From: Cenococcum geophilum 1.58
Taxonomy: Eukaryota > Ascomycota > Dothideomycetes > Gloniales > Gloniaceae
Assembly (NCBI GenBank): GCA_001692895.1
Contig: KV748177.1
Coordinates: 1,116,001 to 1,180,000 of the forward strand
DNA length: 64,000 bases
Reading direction: 5' to 3'
The notes under the pieces: generated by a model
Databases searched by the model: none
The model's input: only the letters and a program-made list of their open reading frames with translations
What the model was told of the DNA's origin: nothing
Translations under genes and position numbers: made by a program
Shown: positions 32,209-45,599 of the stretch, piece after piece
Numbering within the stretch: position 1 is the stretch's first letter
How the letters are laid out: each line of letters starts with the position of its first letter

Positions 32209-33063
32209 GTAATTTAGAGCTTTATTATATAGACTTTAATTAATATATATAGAGATGAGGTTTTCCAGGGGGAGACCCCCTGGGACCCCCCTATATAGAG
32301 CTTTTGCTTAATTTAGAAGTAGTAGTAAGACTAAGGCGCCTGGTTATCGCTAGGTAAGTATATACTGCAGTAACCGAGGCGCCCTACTTAAACTAAGCTT
32401 AAAGGTTATATTGGTCACAAATCTAGTATATATTTAGACTGCAGAGCTTTAATATAGAGCCCTCTACGTAGGATCTGATATAGTAGATTGTGATTCTAAT
32501 TTAAAGCTTTATATACTAAATATTTTTAATGCCTAATAAATAAATCGCTGTATGGCTAGAATTAAAGTCTACTACCCCAACTCGATCAAACACGCGTGTA
32601 AGAAGAGACATAACGGTATGCCGAGACCCCTCCCCCTAACGGGTAGAGGCGGTGCGGCTATAGTAGCATTAATTAACTACGTCGTTGCCCACTAGTTCGG
32701 ATGTATGACGACGCGATGGCTCGGCGACGACGTAATAGCTTGGCGCCGAGCAATAAGAGAGAGGGAGGGGAGGGAGGGGAGGAGATTGGGGGTGGCTCGG
32801 CCACTGCAAGAAGGTCGTAATAGTGGTATAGTATTGAACTTTAAAAATTGTGTCCTGGGAGCTTGATTGACGACCCCTATATAAACCGTTAATAACGTTT
32901 AATTGTAGAGCTTTAAATAGGTAGATATTTTAGGAATGCCTATTATAAGTAGCTCCGAGTGCGAAATTTAGAATATTTAGTAGTGGTGGAGTACGGGACG
33001 GGGTATATATTTATGTTCCCAAATGTTATTACGTGACGCAATCTTTAGGTAACAAAAACCAGC
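32209..33063. other. Helitron 3' non-coding region, AT-rich
   Basis: No gene. Contains short G-run and C-run stretches (GGGGGAGACCCCC near 32268-32281) and a purine-rich block near 32757-32790. Probably subterminal non-coding Helitron DNA. Confidence 0.4.
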
Positions 33064-33800
33064 CATTAATGTTGCTCGACTGATACTTACCGGAGGCTTA
33101 TCCATCCTTCCTGTCTTCTCTCTTGCCCGTCGTCTCCTCGTCCGATGCTGTTTATATCGCCACGTTAACTAATAGATCCCTTAGTGGGGACTAGGGAGGG
33201 GTATTAGAGCACCTCCAGCTCCTATAAGGAAGAAGAAAAGAGGAGAGGAAGGTATAGAGGAGGGCGTATTTATAGACGGGAGGAGGCCTATAAGCACGGG
33301 AGATTAGGCGGCCATAATATAGCTATTAACGTTGCTTAACTAATACCTACCGGAGGCTCCTCCGTCCTGCCTGTCTTCTCTCTCGCCCGTTGTCTCCTCG
33401 TCTGATGCTGTCTATATTGCTACGTTGACCAATAGATCCCTTAGTAGGGACTAAGGAGTATTGGAGCACCTCTGGCTCCTATAAGGAAGAAGAAAAGAAG
33501 AGAGGAAGGTATAGAGGAGGGAGTATTTATAGACGGGAGGAGGCCTGCGAGTATGGGAGATTAGGCGGCTATAATATAGCTATTGACGTTGCTCAACTGA
33601 CACCTACCAGAGGCTTATCCGTCCTTTCTATCTTCTCCCTCGCCCGTTATCTCCTCATCTAATGCTGTCTATATCGCTACATCAACTAATAGATCCCTTA
33701 GTGGAGACTAAGGAGGCGTATTAGAGCACCTCTAGCTCTTTATAAAGAAGAATAGAAAAGGTATAGAAAAGGGAGTATTTATAGACGGGAGGAGGCCTAT
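33064..33800. repeat. Three tandem ~258-bp repeats in the Helitron 3' region
   Basis: Units begin near 33066, 33326 and 33583 (CGTTGCT..ACTGATACCTACC type start) and share TTAGTGGGGACTA, GGAAGAAGAAAAGAGGAGAG and TTTATAGACGGGAGGAGGCC blocks. The third is slightly shortened. The copies differ mostly by transitions. No coding signal. Confidence 0.88.
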
Positions 33801-34199
33801 AAAAGGAGTGGTAGTAAGGTTAAGGCGCCTTAGTCACTACTAGGTGGTATTATCTTATTAAAAGGGTCTACTGCAGTGACTAAGTGACGTTAATTTAGAA
33901 ATAATATACATTCTTAGAGATTACGTGACTTATTATATAAGCAACATTTCCGCCCTTAAAAAAAAAAGTAAAAAATTCTAAAAATTGATTAACGCTATAG
34001 ATAGCAGTAATATTAATCCGGCAATACTGCTAATTCTCCCTATATACCATTGTATATATATCTAATAGCTCTAAAGGCGATAAGAAGGTAGAACGGATAG
34101 GGGGGTTAAAATTTAGACAAATTGGATTTCGTAGATTAGCTATTTAAAAGTTAGGAAATTAAAACAAATGCCGCATTCTCCGCTTACCTCTAAGCTAGT

Positions 34200-35801
34200 A
34201 TATAATTTCCTATTTAGGAAAAGTTGTTTATAAGTAGTTGCTACTGCCTCCGTATAAAATCTTCCTATTATGCCTCCTTAGCCTTACTTATAGATAACTA
34301 AAATTATTCCTTATTAAATCTACGTTTAAATATAAGCCCCGAAAGCTTTTTAACTTGTGAGATTGCTATATAAGTTAGCCCGGCTGTCTTATCCTTTTCC
34401 TTAATATCTAGAACCACCCGGTTAAGTGTTAGGCCCTAGCTTTTATATACTATAAGAGCAAAAGCTAGAGTAACTAGAAATTAACGCTATAAGTAAGAGC
34501 CTTTTATACCCTCCTACTTATAAAGCACGGAAAATATAGGGATAACTTTCTTACTATCCTGCTAAGTAAATAGGGCAGGTCCGTTATACCTATTTACCGC
34601 AATTAGTAGTAACTAGGGTTAATTCTTTTTAATATCCACGTGTTCCTTCTATATAATATCTTTAACTATACTAGTAGTACCGTTTACTAAGCCTAGTTCA
34701 ACCTAGATATTCTATATTAGCATTACTTTCGCGCCAATATATAGGGCTAGATTCTCTATAGTATTGCACTAATTAGAAGTAGCCTTCTACGGACCTACAC
34801 TAGTATTAACTAACTTAATAGCTACTACCGGCTGTAAAAGGTCGCGAAGCTAAGTAGTGTTATACTTACCTATAGTAGCGCGTATGCCATATAGCCGAAT
34901 TGCGTTATTAAAGCCCGTAACCTTATTAGTAAATAGGCCCTACTTATACCTAGTTAAAAGAAGCTGTATAATTACAGCACCTGTTGTACCAAACGCGTGC
35001 TTACGCGTTTATGCGTTTAGTGCACTAACCACTCACTTACGCGTCTGGTGCACTTATAAAGCACTAACTAATTAGGGGGGAGGTGCATTAGTATATAGAC
35101 CACGTAGTCTGCTTTATATAATCGACAGTCACTATCCAAACAAGCATACGATACTATATGTATTTCGTGCCCGTGAATACGACTTATTTATACTATTAAG
35201 TTAGTACGAACAGAAGCTTTTAGGTTAAATTACTTATAGAATTACTACGTAGCTCTATAAGGGTAGTCCTAAATATAAAGCTCTTAGCGTTATTACTACC
35301 CTACTATATAACTTAATCTAAGATAGTAGTTTGGTTAATCGCCTTATAGGCTCCCTTTTTATAGCTAGCGAGCTCTAATAGGCTAGTAGGTAGATTATTA
35401 TATAAGGCCGCCTGACCTATAGGGGGAAGCTAATAGAAATCGCCTACTAGTAAGATGTTTAAGCCTCTAAAATAGTCGTTGTTATATATAGGGTAGATTT
35501 AACAGAGGCGGCGATTAATCTAGGCCAGATATACTTGCCTAATTATAGATTTCTTATTAAGGATAAGATAATAAATATCTTTAAAAGCTTATTATAGAGG
35601 TATAAGACTAGCAGCAAGCAATTCCTTAAAGGGGCGATTTACTAGTAGTCTTAGTAGATCGTATATAGTTTTGCCATTAATATTAAAAGTAGCTACCCTA
35701 GTAGGGGCGGCTCGAACTAATGGTAACGGCTTGCTATTAGCCCTTGCTATAGTATAGAGCGTAGTAGAGAGAACAGCAATAAGATATAATTTACTGGTTT
35801 T
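34200..35801 (-). pseudogene. Helitron helicase, C-terminal (PIF1-like) part
   Basis: On the - strand the decayed text of a PIF1-family DNA helicase can be read. AAPTRVATFNINGKTIYDLL lies at about 35,690 (after Walker A in this family), a GLNILLVGDFY.LPP match at about 35,420 (motif II/III region), GAKVMLI and GLVNGTTSIVKDI near 34,700, and a KLSGLIF/YIAIS motif VI-like region near 34,350. Many stops interrupt it. It is cut at 35801 by the LTR retrotransposon; the upstream half of the same gene resumes at about 41,995. The helicase would unwind DNA for rolling-circle transposition in an intact element. Confidence 0.72.
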
Positions 35802-36012
35802 TGTCACGGCTTAAACAAATACCTCTAAACCGAAGCTTGAATGAATGCTGTATTACCAAAATACTAAGCTAAAGAGAAGGAAAAGGGGTCGCTAGGACCG
35901 ATGTAAACAAATATATAGGGTAAGCCGCCAAGGCGCTAGCTTTAGGCGGGCCAATTGTAGGTCAGCAGAATATAGCAGAATTTGGCAGGTAACGTGCGAT
36001 AGCGCCATTATA
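35802..36012 (-). repeat. LTR (3' LTR of the Ty3/gypsy fossil)
   Basis: 211 bp starting TGTCACGG, direct repeat of 41780-41990. The two LTRs differ at about 15 positions, all transitions. A polypurine tract on the - strand immediately abuts it (36013-36028), which fixes the element's orientation as - strand. Confidence 0.93.
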
Positions 36013-39000
36013 TTACCCCCCTCTTTAAAAGAAAGCCTGCCCTTAGGCTTAGTTAGAAAAAATAGGGTAGTACTAGGCTTATAAACGTAGGATTATAAAA
36101 ATATAAGATAAGGAGATAAAAGGGGATATAAGTCCGTCCTGACTAAGTATAAAGGCAATTATAGGCTAAGTGGAAGCACTAGGCTAGAAAAAGTAGCCGC
36201 TAAAAGTCTTGGCACGGATCTGATTAATTAGATAACTTTAACCGGTGGTTAAAGTTCCTAAACATCTAAAATTTTATAGTACTGGCAGAAAACGGCAGAA
36301 TATAGCAGAATTTGGCAGACAGCTGTATTAGGGCTTTAGGGCGTTTTTATCCCTATATTCTTCCGGTAACTTATTGTCTTTATTATACTAGCATTCTATC
36401 TATTTATCTAGGTACTTTAGGGGTCTAGGTATATTAGGGTATTAGTTATAGAATTCTTTAAGCTTCTAGGGGTAGCCTATAAAGTTCTATATAGGGTACT
36501 AGGTTAGGTCAGGATCGTAGCCCTTCTATTAGACACGGTATTTTAGCGCTCCCCGTACTATCTTATAGGCTAGTATTTTGTTAACCTCCTATTTATTATT
36601 ACCGTTTACTTAAACTGGTAGGGGAGGCTTGTTTTTTTATCTAGGTAATAGGTTATTTATAGCTTTCTATAACTTATCTAGCGAGAAGATAGGGTAAACC
36701 CTAATTAAGTCTAGAAGCTTTATCTTATATAAGTTGCCTATTTTTTAAAAAACCTTATATAGTCCTGCTATCTAGTAGTCTAGTTTATAGCTAGGTCGTT
36801 TGGTTTTCTAATTCCTTATTATAACCTAGATTATATTGCTAGGGGCAAAATCGGGCTCTTAACGGTGTTTGTTCGCCTACTGTTCTATTAATCTCTAAGC
36901 TTTTTTTAGGTTCTCGTAGGCTACCGTCTAGGCCTCCTCTAATCATTTGGCGTATTGTTAGGCCTTAGCATAGGATAGCTTCTCTTGTATAGTCTGGGGT
37001 TCTTCTAGCCTTTTTTAGTTAAAGCTTATACGGGGTAAGTATCCTATTTCTAGCTAAATTGGGGTAAACCCTATAAAGTTATAGGGTAGGGTTGCTTACG
37101 CGTAGTTTATTAAGGGTAGTAGTTTAGACTAGTTATCCTAGAAATAGTTAATAAAGGGCCTAAGCCTCTAATCTAGGTACTAATTTACGATCTCTATCTA
37201 ACTATCTATCTAGGGGTAATAAGCCGTAGAAAGCTTTAGCTTAATACTTAGGATTTAGGTAAACTTATTCTAGAAGGCCGATATAAACTACGGCCTATAA
37301 TTAGATATAATAGTATCTAGTGGTCTATAGATTTAGTAAATATAATAGACATATAGCCGGGCTGCCTCTTTAGCATTAATATTCTTATAATATGGAATTA
37401 AAAACAGGCGTTTACTAAAGCGGTTAACTATAACTATAACTATATCGTATCCGTTACGGTCCCTAGGTAGTTTATAAAAGTCTATAGAGATATACTACTA
37501 AGGGCGCTCTAGTATTAGGAGTGGCTTAAGTAGTCCTAGGGTCTTATCCTATAGGATTATAGCTCTCTAGTAGTCTTCGCAGTTCCGTATATATTAATTA
37601 ATATCCGCAACTATTCTTGGCTAGTAGTAGCGGCAGTTAATAATTTTATAGGTTTTATTCTTGCTAGGGTATACTATAGAGACTTAGTAATAAGCTTCAC
37701 GGATTAGTTTGGTTTGTAGATTGTTAATATTAGGGACTATAAGCCGCTCCTAGTATAGGAGTAATCCTTCCTCCGTCTTAAAATCGGGGTCTCCTTTTAC
37801 GGCTTATTTGTAGAGGGCCCTTAGGGCGTTAGCCATGCGGTTTATAGTTAGGAGGCGGTTAATTAGCCCTATTAGCTTATCTAAGGACTCCTCTATTGGT
37901 GCTAGCTTGTTTTACTAGAAGTCTAGCTCCTTAAGGATCTGTGGGTCAAGCTATTCTAGATAGAGGAGGGCGCGCGTCTAATATTAGGTCCTTAGCTTAT
38001 CCTAGGGTTTTATATCTTATTCTCTTTAGGTTAGGGCATTAGCCTTAGAGTTTTACTTACTAGAATAATATATAATCGTAAAGAAGAATTAGGAAAGTAT
38101 TTCGGCCTATTGGGCTTATCGCTTTATAAGCTGCTTTATAGTTATAAAGTACTCTAGGGCTTTATAATCTATATATATCTTAATTTAGGAGTTTATACCT
38201 TTAAGCTCTGCGCGCTATTAGGAGAGTAATTAAATAATAACTAGCATTTTTTTGTTGTATACTTTATAGTTATACTTAGCCAGGTCTATTATCTTTAAGA
38301 AGAAAGCTATAGGGTACTATTTGCCGTCTAGATATAACTATAATAGGATTCCCGCTACGACCCTATTAAAGGCGTCTGTTTCTAGCATTAATTTAAGGTC
38401 TAGGTTATAGTAATAAAGGATTAGGGAAGAGATAAGCCGATTCTTTACCTTTTTAAAGGCCTCTATATAGCTATTGTTAAAGATAAAAGGCGTATCCTTC
38501 TTAGTTAGTTATATAAGAGGTTTTACTACAATTCCATAGTTACGGATAAACCGGCGGTAGAAATTACAAAAACTAAGGAAGGACTAGATTCCTTTTACTA
38601 TATAAGGGGGCTTCTAGTTATAGATTACCTTTACCTTTTTAGGGTTAACCTTAATTCCTTTTATAGTTATGATAAACCTAAGGTATTTTATACGTTTTAC
38701 CCTAAACTCGCATTTCTTAATATTAACTTATAAGCCCGCGTTCCGTAGTCTCTCCAGAACCTTCTTAATATAAACTTAATGCTTAAGTTTGTTATCTAAG
38801 TATATAAGAATATTGTCTAGGTATGCCGTGTAGAATTTATTAAGGTAATTAAAAAGAACGTTATTTATATACCTTTAGTACATAGCTAGTCCGTTTATTA
38901 GTCTAAAAGGAAGAACTTTATATTTATAGGAACTATAGTAGGTACGGAACGTTATTAAATCTTTAGATGTAGGGTTTATCCTAATTTAGTAGAAAGCTTG

Positions 39001-41779
39001 GCGGATATTAAGTTTAGTAAAAATCTTTACCTGGCTTAGATATGTAAGGGTCTCGTTAATTAAAGGAATAGGATATTAGTTCTTTTAAGTAATAGCGTTT
39101 AGCTTTTAATAGTTAATATAAAAACGAAGGCCTTTATTAGGCTTTTTTACGAATAAAATAGGGGAAGTAAAAGGGGCTTAACTTAACTCGATAAACCCTT
39201 TATCTAGGTTATTAATTAAGTACTACTTTATTACTTTTAGCTTATCTATTAATTAATAATAGAGGGGGCTATAGCCTAGCAAGTTATAGGCCTCTAATTA
39301 AATCTTATAATTATATGTCTGGTAGGGGGGTAATTTATCTAAGGCCGCCTTTAAGAATATATCCTTATAGCCTATATAAATGGTAGGAAGGAGGCGTTTA
39401 ACTAGTTCCTCGTTAGTTTCCTTATCTAGCCTTTCCTCTCTATTATTAATAATTTGGTTAATCTTATATAGGCTTATTATAAAGACNTTATTNTCCTTNN
39501 NGTATATATTAAAGTANAACNCTATAGCGCTAATTNCGGNNATNTCTATNGTAGGGGGGTTANNTNATAATAGGGGCGTATATAACTTTAGGGACTTCTA
39601 GGGTATTAGCGTTATCGTTACTCCTTTTAGCTCCTATTATATCTTTTAGAGGTTATCCCTTATATCCTATTAATACGTTCTTTTCTATAATGGTTAGATC
39701 TATATAATTTAAACGTTATTTACGTTATTATCTGTCCCGCTTTTATATATAGAGTCCTCTTTAAATATAGCGCTTTAAGAGAGTATCTTTATTAGTATGG
39801 AGTTCTTTCCAGCTTTATGGCGGGCGTCTTTTTAGGTAAAGGCTAGGTTACAGGCTTAGATATCCTACTAGTAGGTAGGGTTAGCCCTTATGGCTAGTGT
39901 CTTGCGGTTAGTTTAGATCTCCCTAATAAAGGAGGGCAACCTTAGTCTATCCTCCAGCTAGATAAACCGTCTTTTTTGTATATTTAACCAAATATTAAAA
40001 TAAGATATCTATTTTTGTCTAAGGATTATATTATAGGACCCTAGGTCTAAGATGTAAAAGGGGATACTATATTAGTGTTATCCGTTAAGAGCGATATATA
40101 ACTTTAAGATGTAAATAACGGGCTAACCGGCTTAGCCGTTGTAGCCCTTTACCTAGATAGGCTTCTCTAGTTAGATAGCTTCTATATTTAGAAACTTGGC
40201 AATATTATTTATATAGGCAGTATTTATAAAGGTAAAGCTATTTACTTTAGTGTTAATAAGGGCGGTTATATTAACTCTATATCTATTTTAAGATACTATA
40301 TATAAAACTGTAAAATGCTTTTTACCTATTAACTAACTAAAATTAATCTCTTTAAGATTAATAAGGTACCCTAGGGGGGAGTTTTTCCCTAGGGTTCTTC
40401 TTTTCCTAACTTATTAGATGTTTCTCCTTCCTCCATCTCCTTAATATTGCCTATATCCTTTAGCTCTGGGCAGGATAAGGTAAAGTAACCTTATTTATTG
40501 TAGTTAAAGTATATAGCCGAGGCAGGGTTAATCGGAGTATTACGGTAAATACTAGTTAATAGTGTAGTATATAGCTAGTTAGGCAAGGCTTACTAGTGTG
40601 TAGTTATAACCGCCTTTAGTATAAGAGTAGTTGTAACTTATCTTCCTACTTTAGCTCTTATAGGTATAGCTGGCGAGTTCTAATTATTACGGAGTTACTT
40701 CTACTAATTAGGGTGGGTGTTAATCTGCTTTAGTTCTAAGTCTAATAATAGGCAATAAGCTGTAAGTCTTTTATGGGTTGGTAGGTTATTTAAGGTTATA
40801 GCGATCTTTTTTTATAGCTAGATTATTAGCTTATTATATAGGTCTAATTAATAGTTCTTAAGGGGAACCTGGCCTTCTTCTATAAGGTATAGAAATTAAG
40901 TCTAAAATTTAGTAAAGGGTTAGTTTAGTTTTATTATTAGGTAATTATAGTTATAACGGGCATCCTATACTTTGTTTAGGTTAACATAGATAGCCGCTAG
41001 GTGCAGTATTATCTTATTAACAGATATAAATTAGATAGGGGAGTCATCCTTAAACTTAGCTTAAAGGTGCTGTTAGGCGTCCCCAGTGGTTTAACTAAAG
41101 AGGTAAAGTATTTTAGCTTCTTTGGAAAGGAAATAGTTATAGTTAACGCGGAGCTTTCCTTGTACTTAAATCCTCTAATTCTTAAAGGTAGGGTCTATCC
41201 CGTTAAATAGTAGTAGGGGGTTAAGGAGCTTAACGGACTTTAATTACTTCGTTATTATATCCGTACTCCCTAGTATATCGTATTTAGTAGAGTAAATAGG
41301 TTAACTAGGGCTTTAAGAAGGGGAAGCTGGGCTATTTTATAGGGCCGTAAGGCTTTCTAGGATCTCTTATAGGGTCTCTTATATATTTCTCACTTTAAGA
41401 CAATTGGCTTCCTAGCTGGCTACGAGGGCGCGAATCTACTCGCGTATATCTATAATACCATTATTATCTTTAATTTCTAATCCTAATTGGATCTTAGGTT
41501 CCTCTTAGGTAAAGGCAGCTCTCTTAAATAAGCTTGCTTTAGGTGCCATTGTTAGCTTCCTAAGGTTTATTAATATTGTACGCTTTAGTTTCAATTCTAG
41601 GGGTATAGGTCCAGTCCTGTCTGGCTTATAAGGTGGGATATTATTTAGGCCTTCCCAGGCAATGTAGAGTTGTTTTGGTGTCTAAGTATAGCGCGTTAAT
41701 GCGTTATTGCAGACGAAGTTTCTTTGGGGTGGGATATTATTGAGGCCTTCCTAGGCAAGGTAGGGAGAGCTTAGTATAA

Positions 41780-41990
41780 TGTCACGGCTTAAATAAATGC
41801 CTCTGAACCGAAGCTTGAACGAATGCTGTATTACTAAGATACTAAGCTAAAGAGAAGGAAAAGGGGTTGCTAGGACCGATGTAAATAAATATATAGGGTG
41901 AGCCGCTAAGGCGCTAGCTTTAGGCGGGCCAATTGCAGGTCGGCAGAATATGGCAGAATTTGGCAGGTAACGTGCGATAGCGCCGTTACA
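41780..41990 (-). repeat. LTR (5' LTR of the Ty3/gypsy fossil)
   Basis: 211 bp, TGTCACGG...CCGTTACA, partner of 35802-36012. The 5-bp flanks outside the two LTRs are similar, consistent with an aged target-site duplication. Confidence 0.92.
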
Positions 41991-44900
41991 GTTCCTGTCT
42001 CTCTATTAACGTTAATCCGTAGCGGGGGGGGGCTAAGGCCTAATTGGATCTGCCTGTAGTAATTAACTATAGCGTTATAAATATAACGCTGGCCTAGTTA
42101 TAAGGAAGACGGAGTTGCTGTTTAGGATAGGCAGCTTAATAGTAGAGGCTATAACCGTGCTTCCTGCTAATAAGTCCTATTATTAAGCTGCGGGTATATA
42201 CTACAATGTATACCCCAGTCGTAGTTATAATTAAGCTCCCTATTACTAAGCCTGTTAGGATCCTTAATTTTAACTTTGTTAGTATTTTAGACGCGGGTAT
42301 ATAGGGCCTTAAAAGACTAGTATAGCTCTAAGTCGTCTGCGAAATCGCCCTTAAACTTATTAATATTATTAGCAGTTTCGCGGCCTTTTTCTAGTTTCTA
42401 ATTATAGAAGTAGTTAAGTGGGTACTAATAAGAGTTAACGTAAGCCTAATAGGAAGCTATATAATTAGGGGCCCTAAATCTATTAGTATAAGTAGCTACT
42501 TTCTTATACTCCCTCTATGGGTAATAAAGAATAAGCTTTATACGGCAAAACTTAGGATACTATGGATAGGAAGGATCGCCTTTATATTATGGAAAGTACG
42601 ATATAACTTAAGGCTTTGCTCTTAGCCAACGCTTATAAGTAGAGTGATTAAAATAGAGTAGGAAATTAAAGAAAGTGATGTCCTCTACCTTATCTAGGCG
42701 GCGCTTATATTTCTTATAGTTAGATAGTCCGTACCCTCCTAGTTGGCTATCCTTAAGCTTATATATAGCGCTTTAATCATCCTCCTAGTAGTAGTCTAAA
42801 GTTACTACATTCCTAGAGCCCTCGTAAAGTAGAATGTTAAGAAGTAGATAGTATACCTCTTACGCTAACTAATTGTATTTAGTAATAAGCTTATTTATAA
42901 ACCTGGCTATTACCAAACTAAAGGTATAAAGGTAGTTAGCGTGCGGCTATATTAATTAGAGTAGCTCCTAGTAGGAAGTTAACTTCTTCTCTTCCTTACT
43001 GTAATATTTGCCTATATAGTTAACTATTACTAATATGCTTATAGTAGGTAACGTATTAATATTCGCCATCCACGCTAATATTATGGCTGCATTGTAACTA
43101 TTAAGAAGCTTATTATTACGCTATAGACAGAACGTTTAGTAATATAGATTTTAATCCTTTAATATAGCGGCCTTATTATGGAGAGAGCGTGGAAAGTAGA
43201 AGCGGCACTTCTTTACTCTAGTAGAGCCTTTCTTTAATCTTAAGTAGTAAGATTTGGTGTAATTACGGTGCCGCTGAAATCGATTAAGGTAGGCGGTAAG
43301 AAGCTTACTAGTATTAAGCTGTTCTTTATAGCTAAGAGTAGAAGGATATTAAAGATTAGGAGGCCTAGATTAATTAGGATTTATTATAGATATAAAAATA
43401 GCCTAGTACTTAGCAAAAGCTGCCCTTAATACACTAGCTAACGGATCTAGCTCTAGGGCTATTAAACTCTATAAGAAGCTATATATATAGCCGCTACCTT
43501 ACACCTACCACTTATATTAGGACTAAAAGTTAGTGCTATTAAATAGACCTATAAGCACGTACTTCCTAAATAGATTAAAGCGGTAATATAGCCAGTAAGT
43601 AGTAATATATAGATTATTATTAAGATTTCGAGAAGTAATCCGGTAGCGCTAAGCCTTATTAGTAGCCTTATATTTATTAAATAGAGGTATATAAGAGTAT
43701 AGATTATACTAATATAGATTAGTAGCGCTAAGTGTAAAGAATAGAGACCCGCTTTTAATATTTTTAGTATAAGCTATAAGCTTATTTCTTTTCTACTTCT
43801 AGTAAGGTCTAGTAGCCTTAAGCTTCCATATATACCGTATAATCTTATTTAGAACCTAGTTACCCCTACTACTATTTATAAGATTACTAAGCTTATTTAA
43901 AGATAGACTATTCTTATCTAATTGGCCGTAAAGAAACCGGGTGGCGTTAAGGGCTTGCTCTCTTATAATCCAATTAAACATATAGTAGCGAAATAAGGGG
44001 TAACGGCTAAACCGACTGTCCTAATACTTAAGTATATACTTGGCGTATGCAGCTAGGGTAACTATACGGCTTCGTAGTATGTCAAAATCTGCTTTACTAT
44101 AAGGAAATAGGGTAGGAAAGGCGCCGCGTATAATAAAACTAGCTAATCGCTTAGAGAGAGGTATCTGTTGTATAGTAGGAACCTCTAGGCCCGCTTGTAG
44201 GTCTTATTAGTATTAAACCTCGCGACCTAAAAGCTTCAATTTATTAAGGTTAGGCACTAGATTAGGAACTAAAGTATCTAGTACGTTGTTATCGAATTTG
44301 CTGTCTAGTATATTACTACTAAGCTTAGCAGGCAGAGGATTAATAGCAGGAGGATGTTGTATAGGAGCAGTAGGGTAAGCCGTCAGGCTACTAGAATTAG
44401 ACTCTAACTTATTAATATAAGGTAGCTAATCTAATATAGAGCCATTTTTAGGTAAACTAGTAAGCTGGGTGCTATATATTTTAACGTCGCGATAATTAGG
44501 ATAATTGACCTTTAGAAAGTAGAGCCACTATGCTATAGTAGAGCGCCTTACGGTATACCGCTTGGTAAACCGCCGACTTAGGTATTCGCCACCCTCTACT
44601 GCCGCGGGCTTCACGACCAGTATATTAAGCTTAGTAGGTAGCCGTGGTAGCTGCCTCTAAGTCTTTAGTGTGTTCTGGCCAAAGTAGCAGACGTGGCCAG
44701 TATAGCGGTGTTGCTGGCCGCGTACACGCACGACTTGCAGATGAATGTATACGCGCGCAATCAGAAGCTCCTTTACCGCGGTAAGTATAGGTAAGAAGCC
44801 AGGAACAGGCCCCAGATTAAGCCCGTTGCTTTTACCAAATAGGGGAGGAAGGGTTGGATTCTTAAGGGCGTCCTTAATGCAGGCTTTGTATATACCTATA

Positions 44901-45599
44901 TCGTTACCCTCCGTAGCTAGGCCTATTTAGAACCACCGCTCCTTATAACAAATGCACGTCTCCATATATTCAGCCTATAGTATACTCCTGAACTTCTTAA
45001 TTCGCTCCCAGTTAACAGCCGAAATGGGTAGTAGTATAGCCGTAGTCGGAGCTTACCGCGAGAAAGGTGGTATTGGCGGTAGAGTAGGTATTGGCGGTAG
45101 AGTAGGCATAGGAGCTAGTTCCGGCAAGGACGTATTTGGGCTATATAGAGCGCCCCTTCTACACGGAGCTTTATCTGTGGTATATAGCGGAGGAGTGGAA
45201 GAGTGAGCTTTACCCCGCCGATTAAGAATGCGGTGCTCCCGTTGTATTGCCCTAATTGTCTTCCGCCGTTGAGCTATTTTAGGGGTATCTTGGCTGTTCT
45301 GGCCGCGAGGTAGGAAGGCGTTCTCGGTATCGTTTTTAGGTAGAGTAGTTCGCCGGCGCCTTGCAGGATAATTCTTAGTAGTAGAACCTAACTCTACAAG
45401 AGCTCTCCGCTTATTTGAATTATATTTGGAGATCTAGAAAAGTAAGTAGGAGTAGAAGTAATATATAGGGAAGACGCGCCTTTGACTAACATAACTGGCA
45501 CAGCTTTAAAAGCTTTTTTGAAGGGCCGTCTTTAACAAAGTTAAGGCGGGGCTTGTAGATATGGCACTTGCTATACTTAATTACAGTAGGATCTGCCAT
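41991..45599 (-). pseudogene. Helitron Rep/helicase gene, N-terminal part
   Basis: Upstream half of the Helitron protein on the - strand. It starts at 45599 with MADPTVIKYSKC...KLLKLCQLC, a Cys-pair N terminus. Near 44,750-44,900 the text LTAVKELLIARVYIHLQVVR then GQQHRYTGHVCYF is the well-conserved N-terminal signature that precedes the Rep domain in fungal and animal Helitrons. The Rep (HUH) and linker region down to 42.0 kb is AT-rich with many stops and only weakly readable. The gene is interrupted at 41990 by the LTR element. Confidence 0.7.

Larger units (their letters stand above)
35802..41990 (-). mobile_element. Ty3/gypsy LTR retrotransposon fossil nested in the Helitron
   Basis: About 6.2 kb with two 211-bp LTRs. 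Reading the - strand, gag remnants lie at about 41.7-40.4 kb (a decayed CCHC knuckle region near 40.5 kb), a protease region at about 40.2-39.7 kb, reverse transcriptase at about 39.4-38.5 kb, RNase H near 38.3-37.9 kb and integrase at about 37.8-36.9 kb. This gag-PR-RT-RH-IN order marks Ty3/gypsy (Metaviridae). The structure is complete but the coding parts are thoroughly decayed with dozens of breaks, in the AT-biased manner of RIP, so the roughly 7 % LTR divergence cannot be turned into an age. The insertion is younger than the Helitron it interrupts. A stretch with undetermined bases lies at 39,487-39,565. Confidence 0.9.

Noticed and set aside
34857-35075. Small + strand frames inside the Helitron and retroelement region
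   Set aside because: They lie opposite decayed transposon genes read on the - strand and have no resemblance to known proteins.
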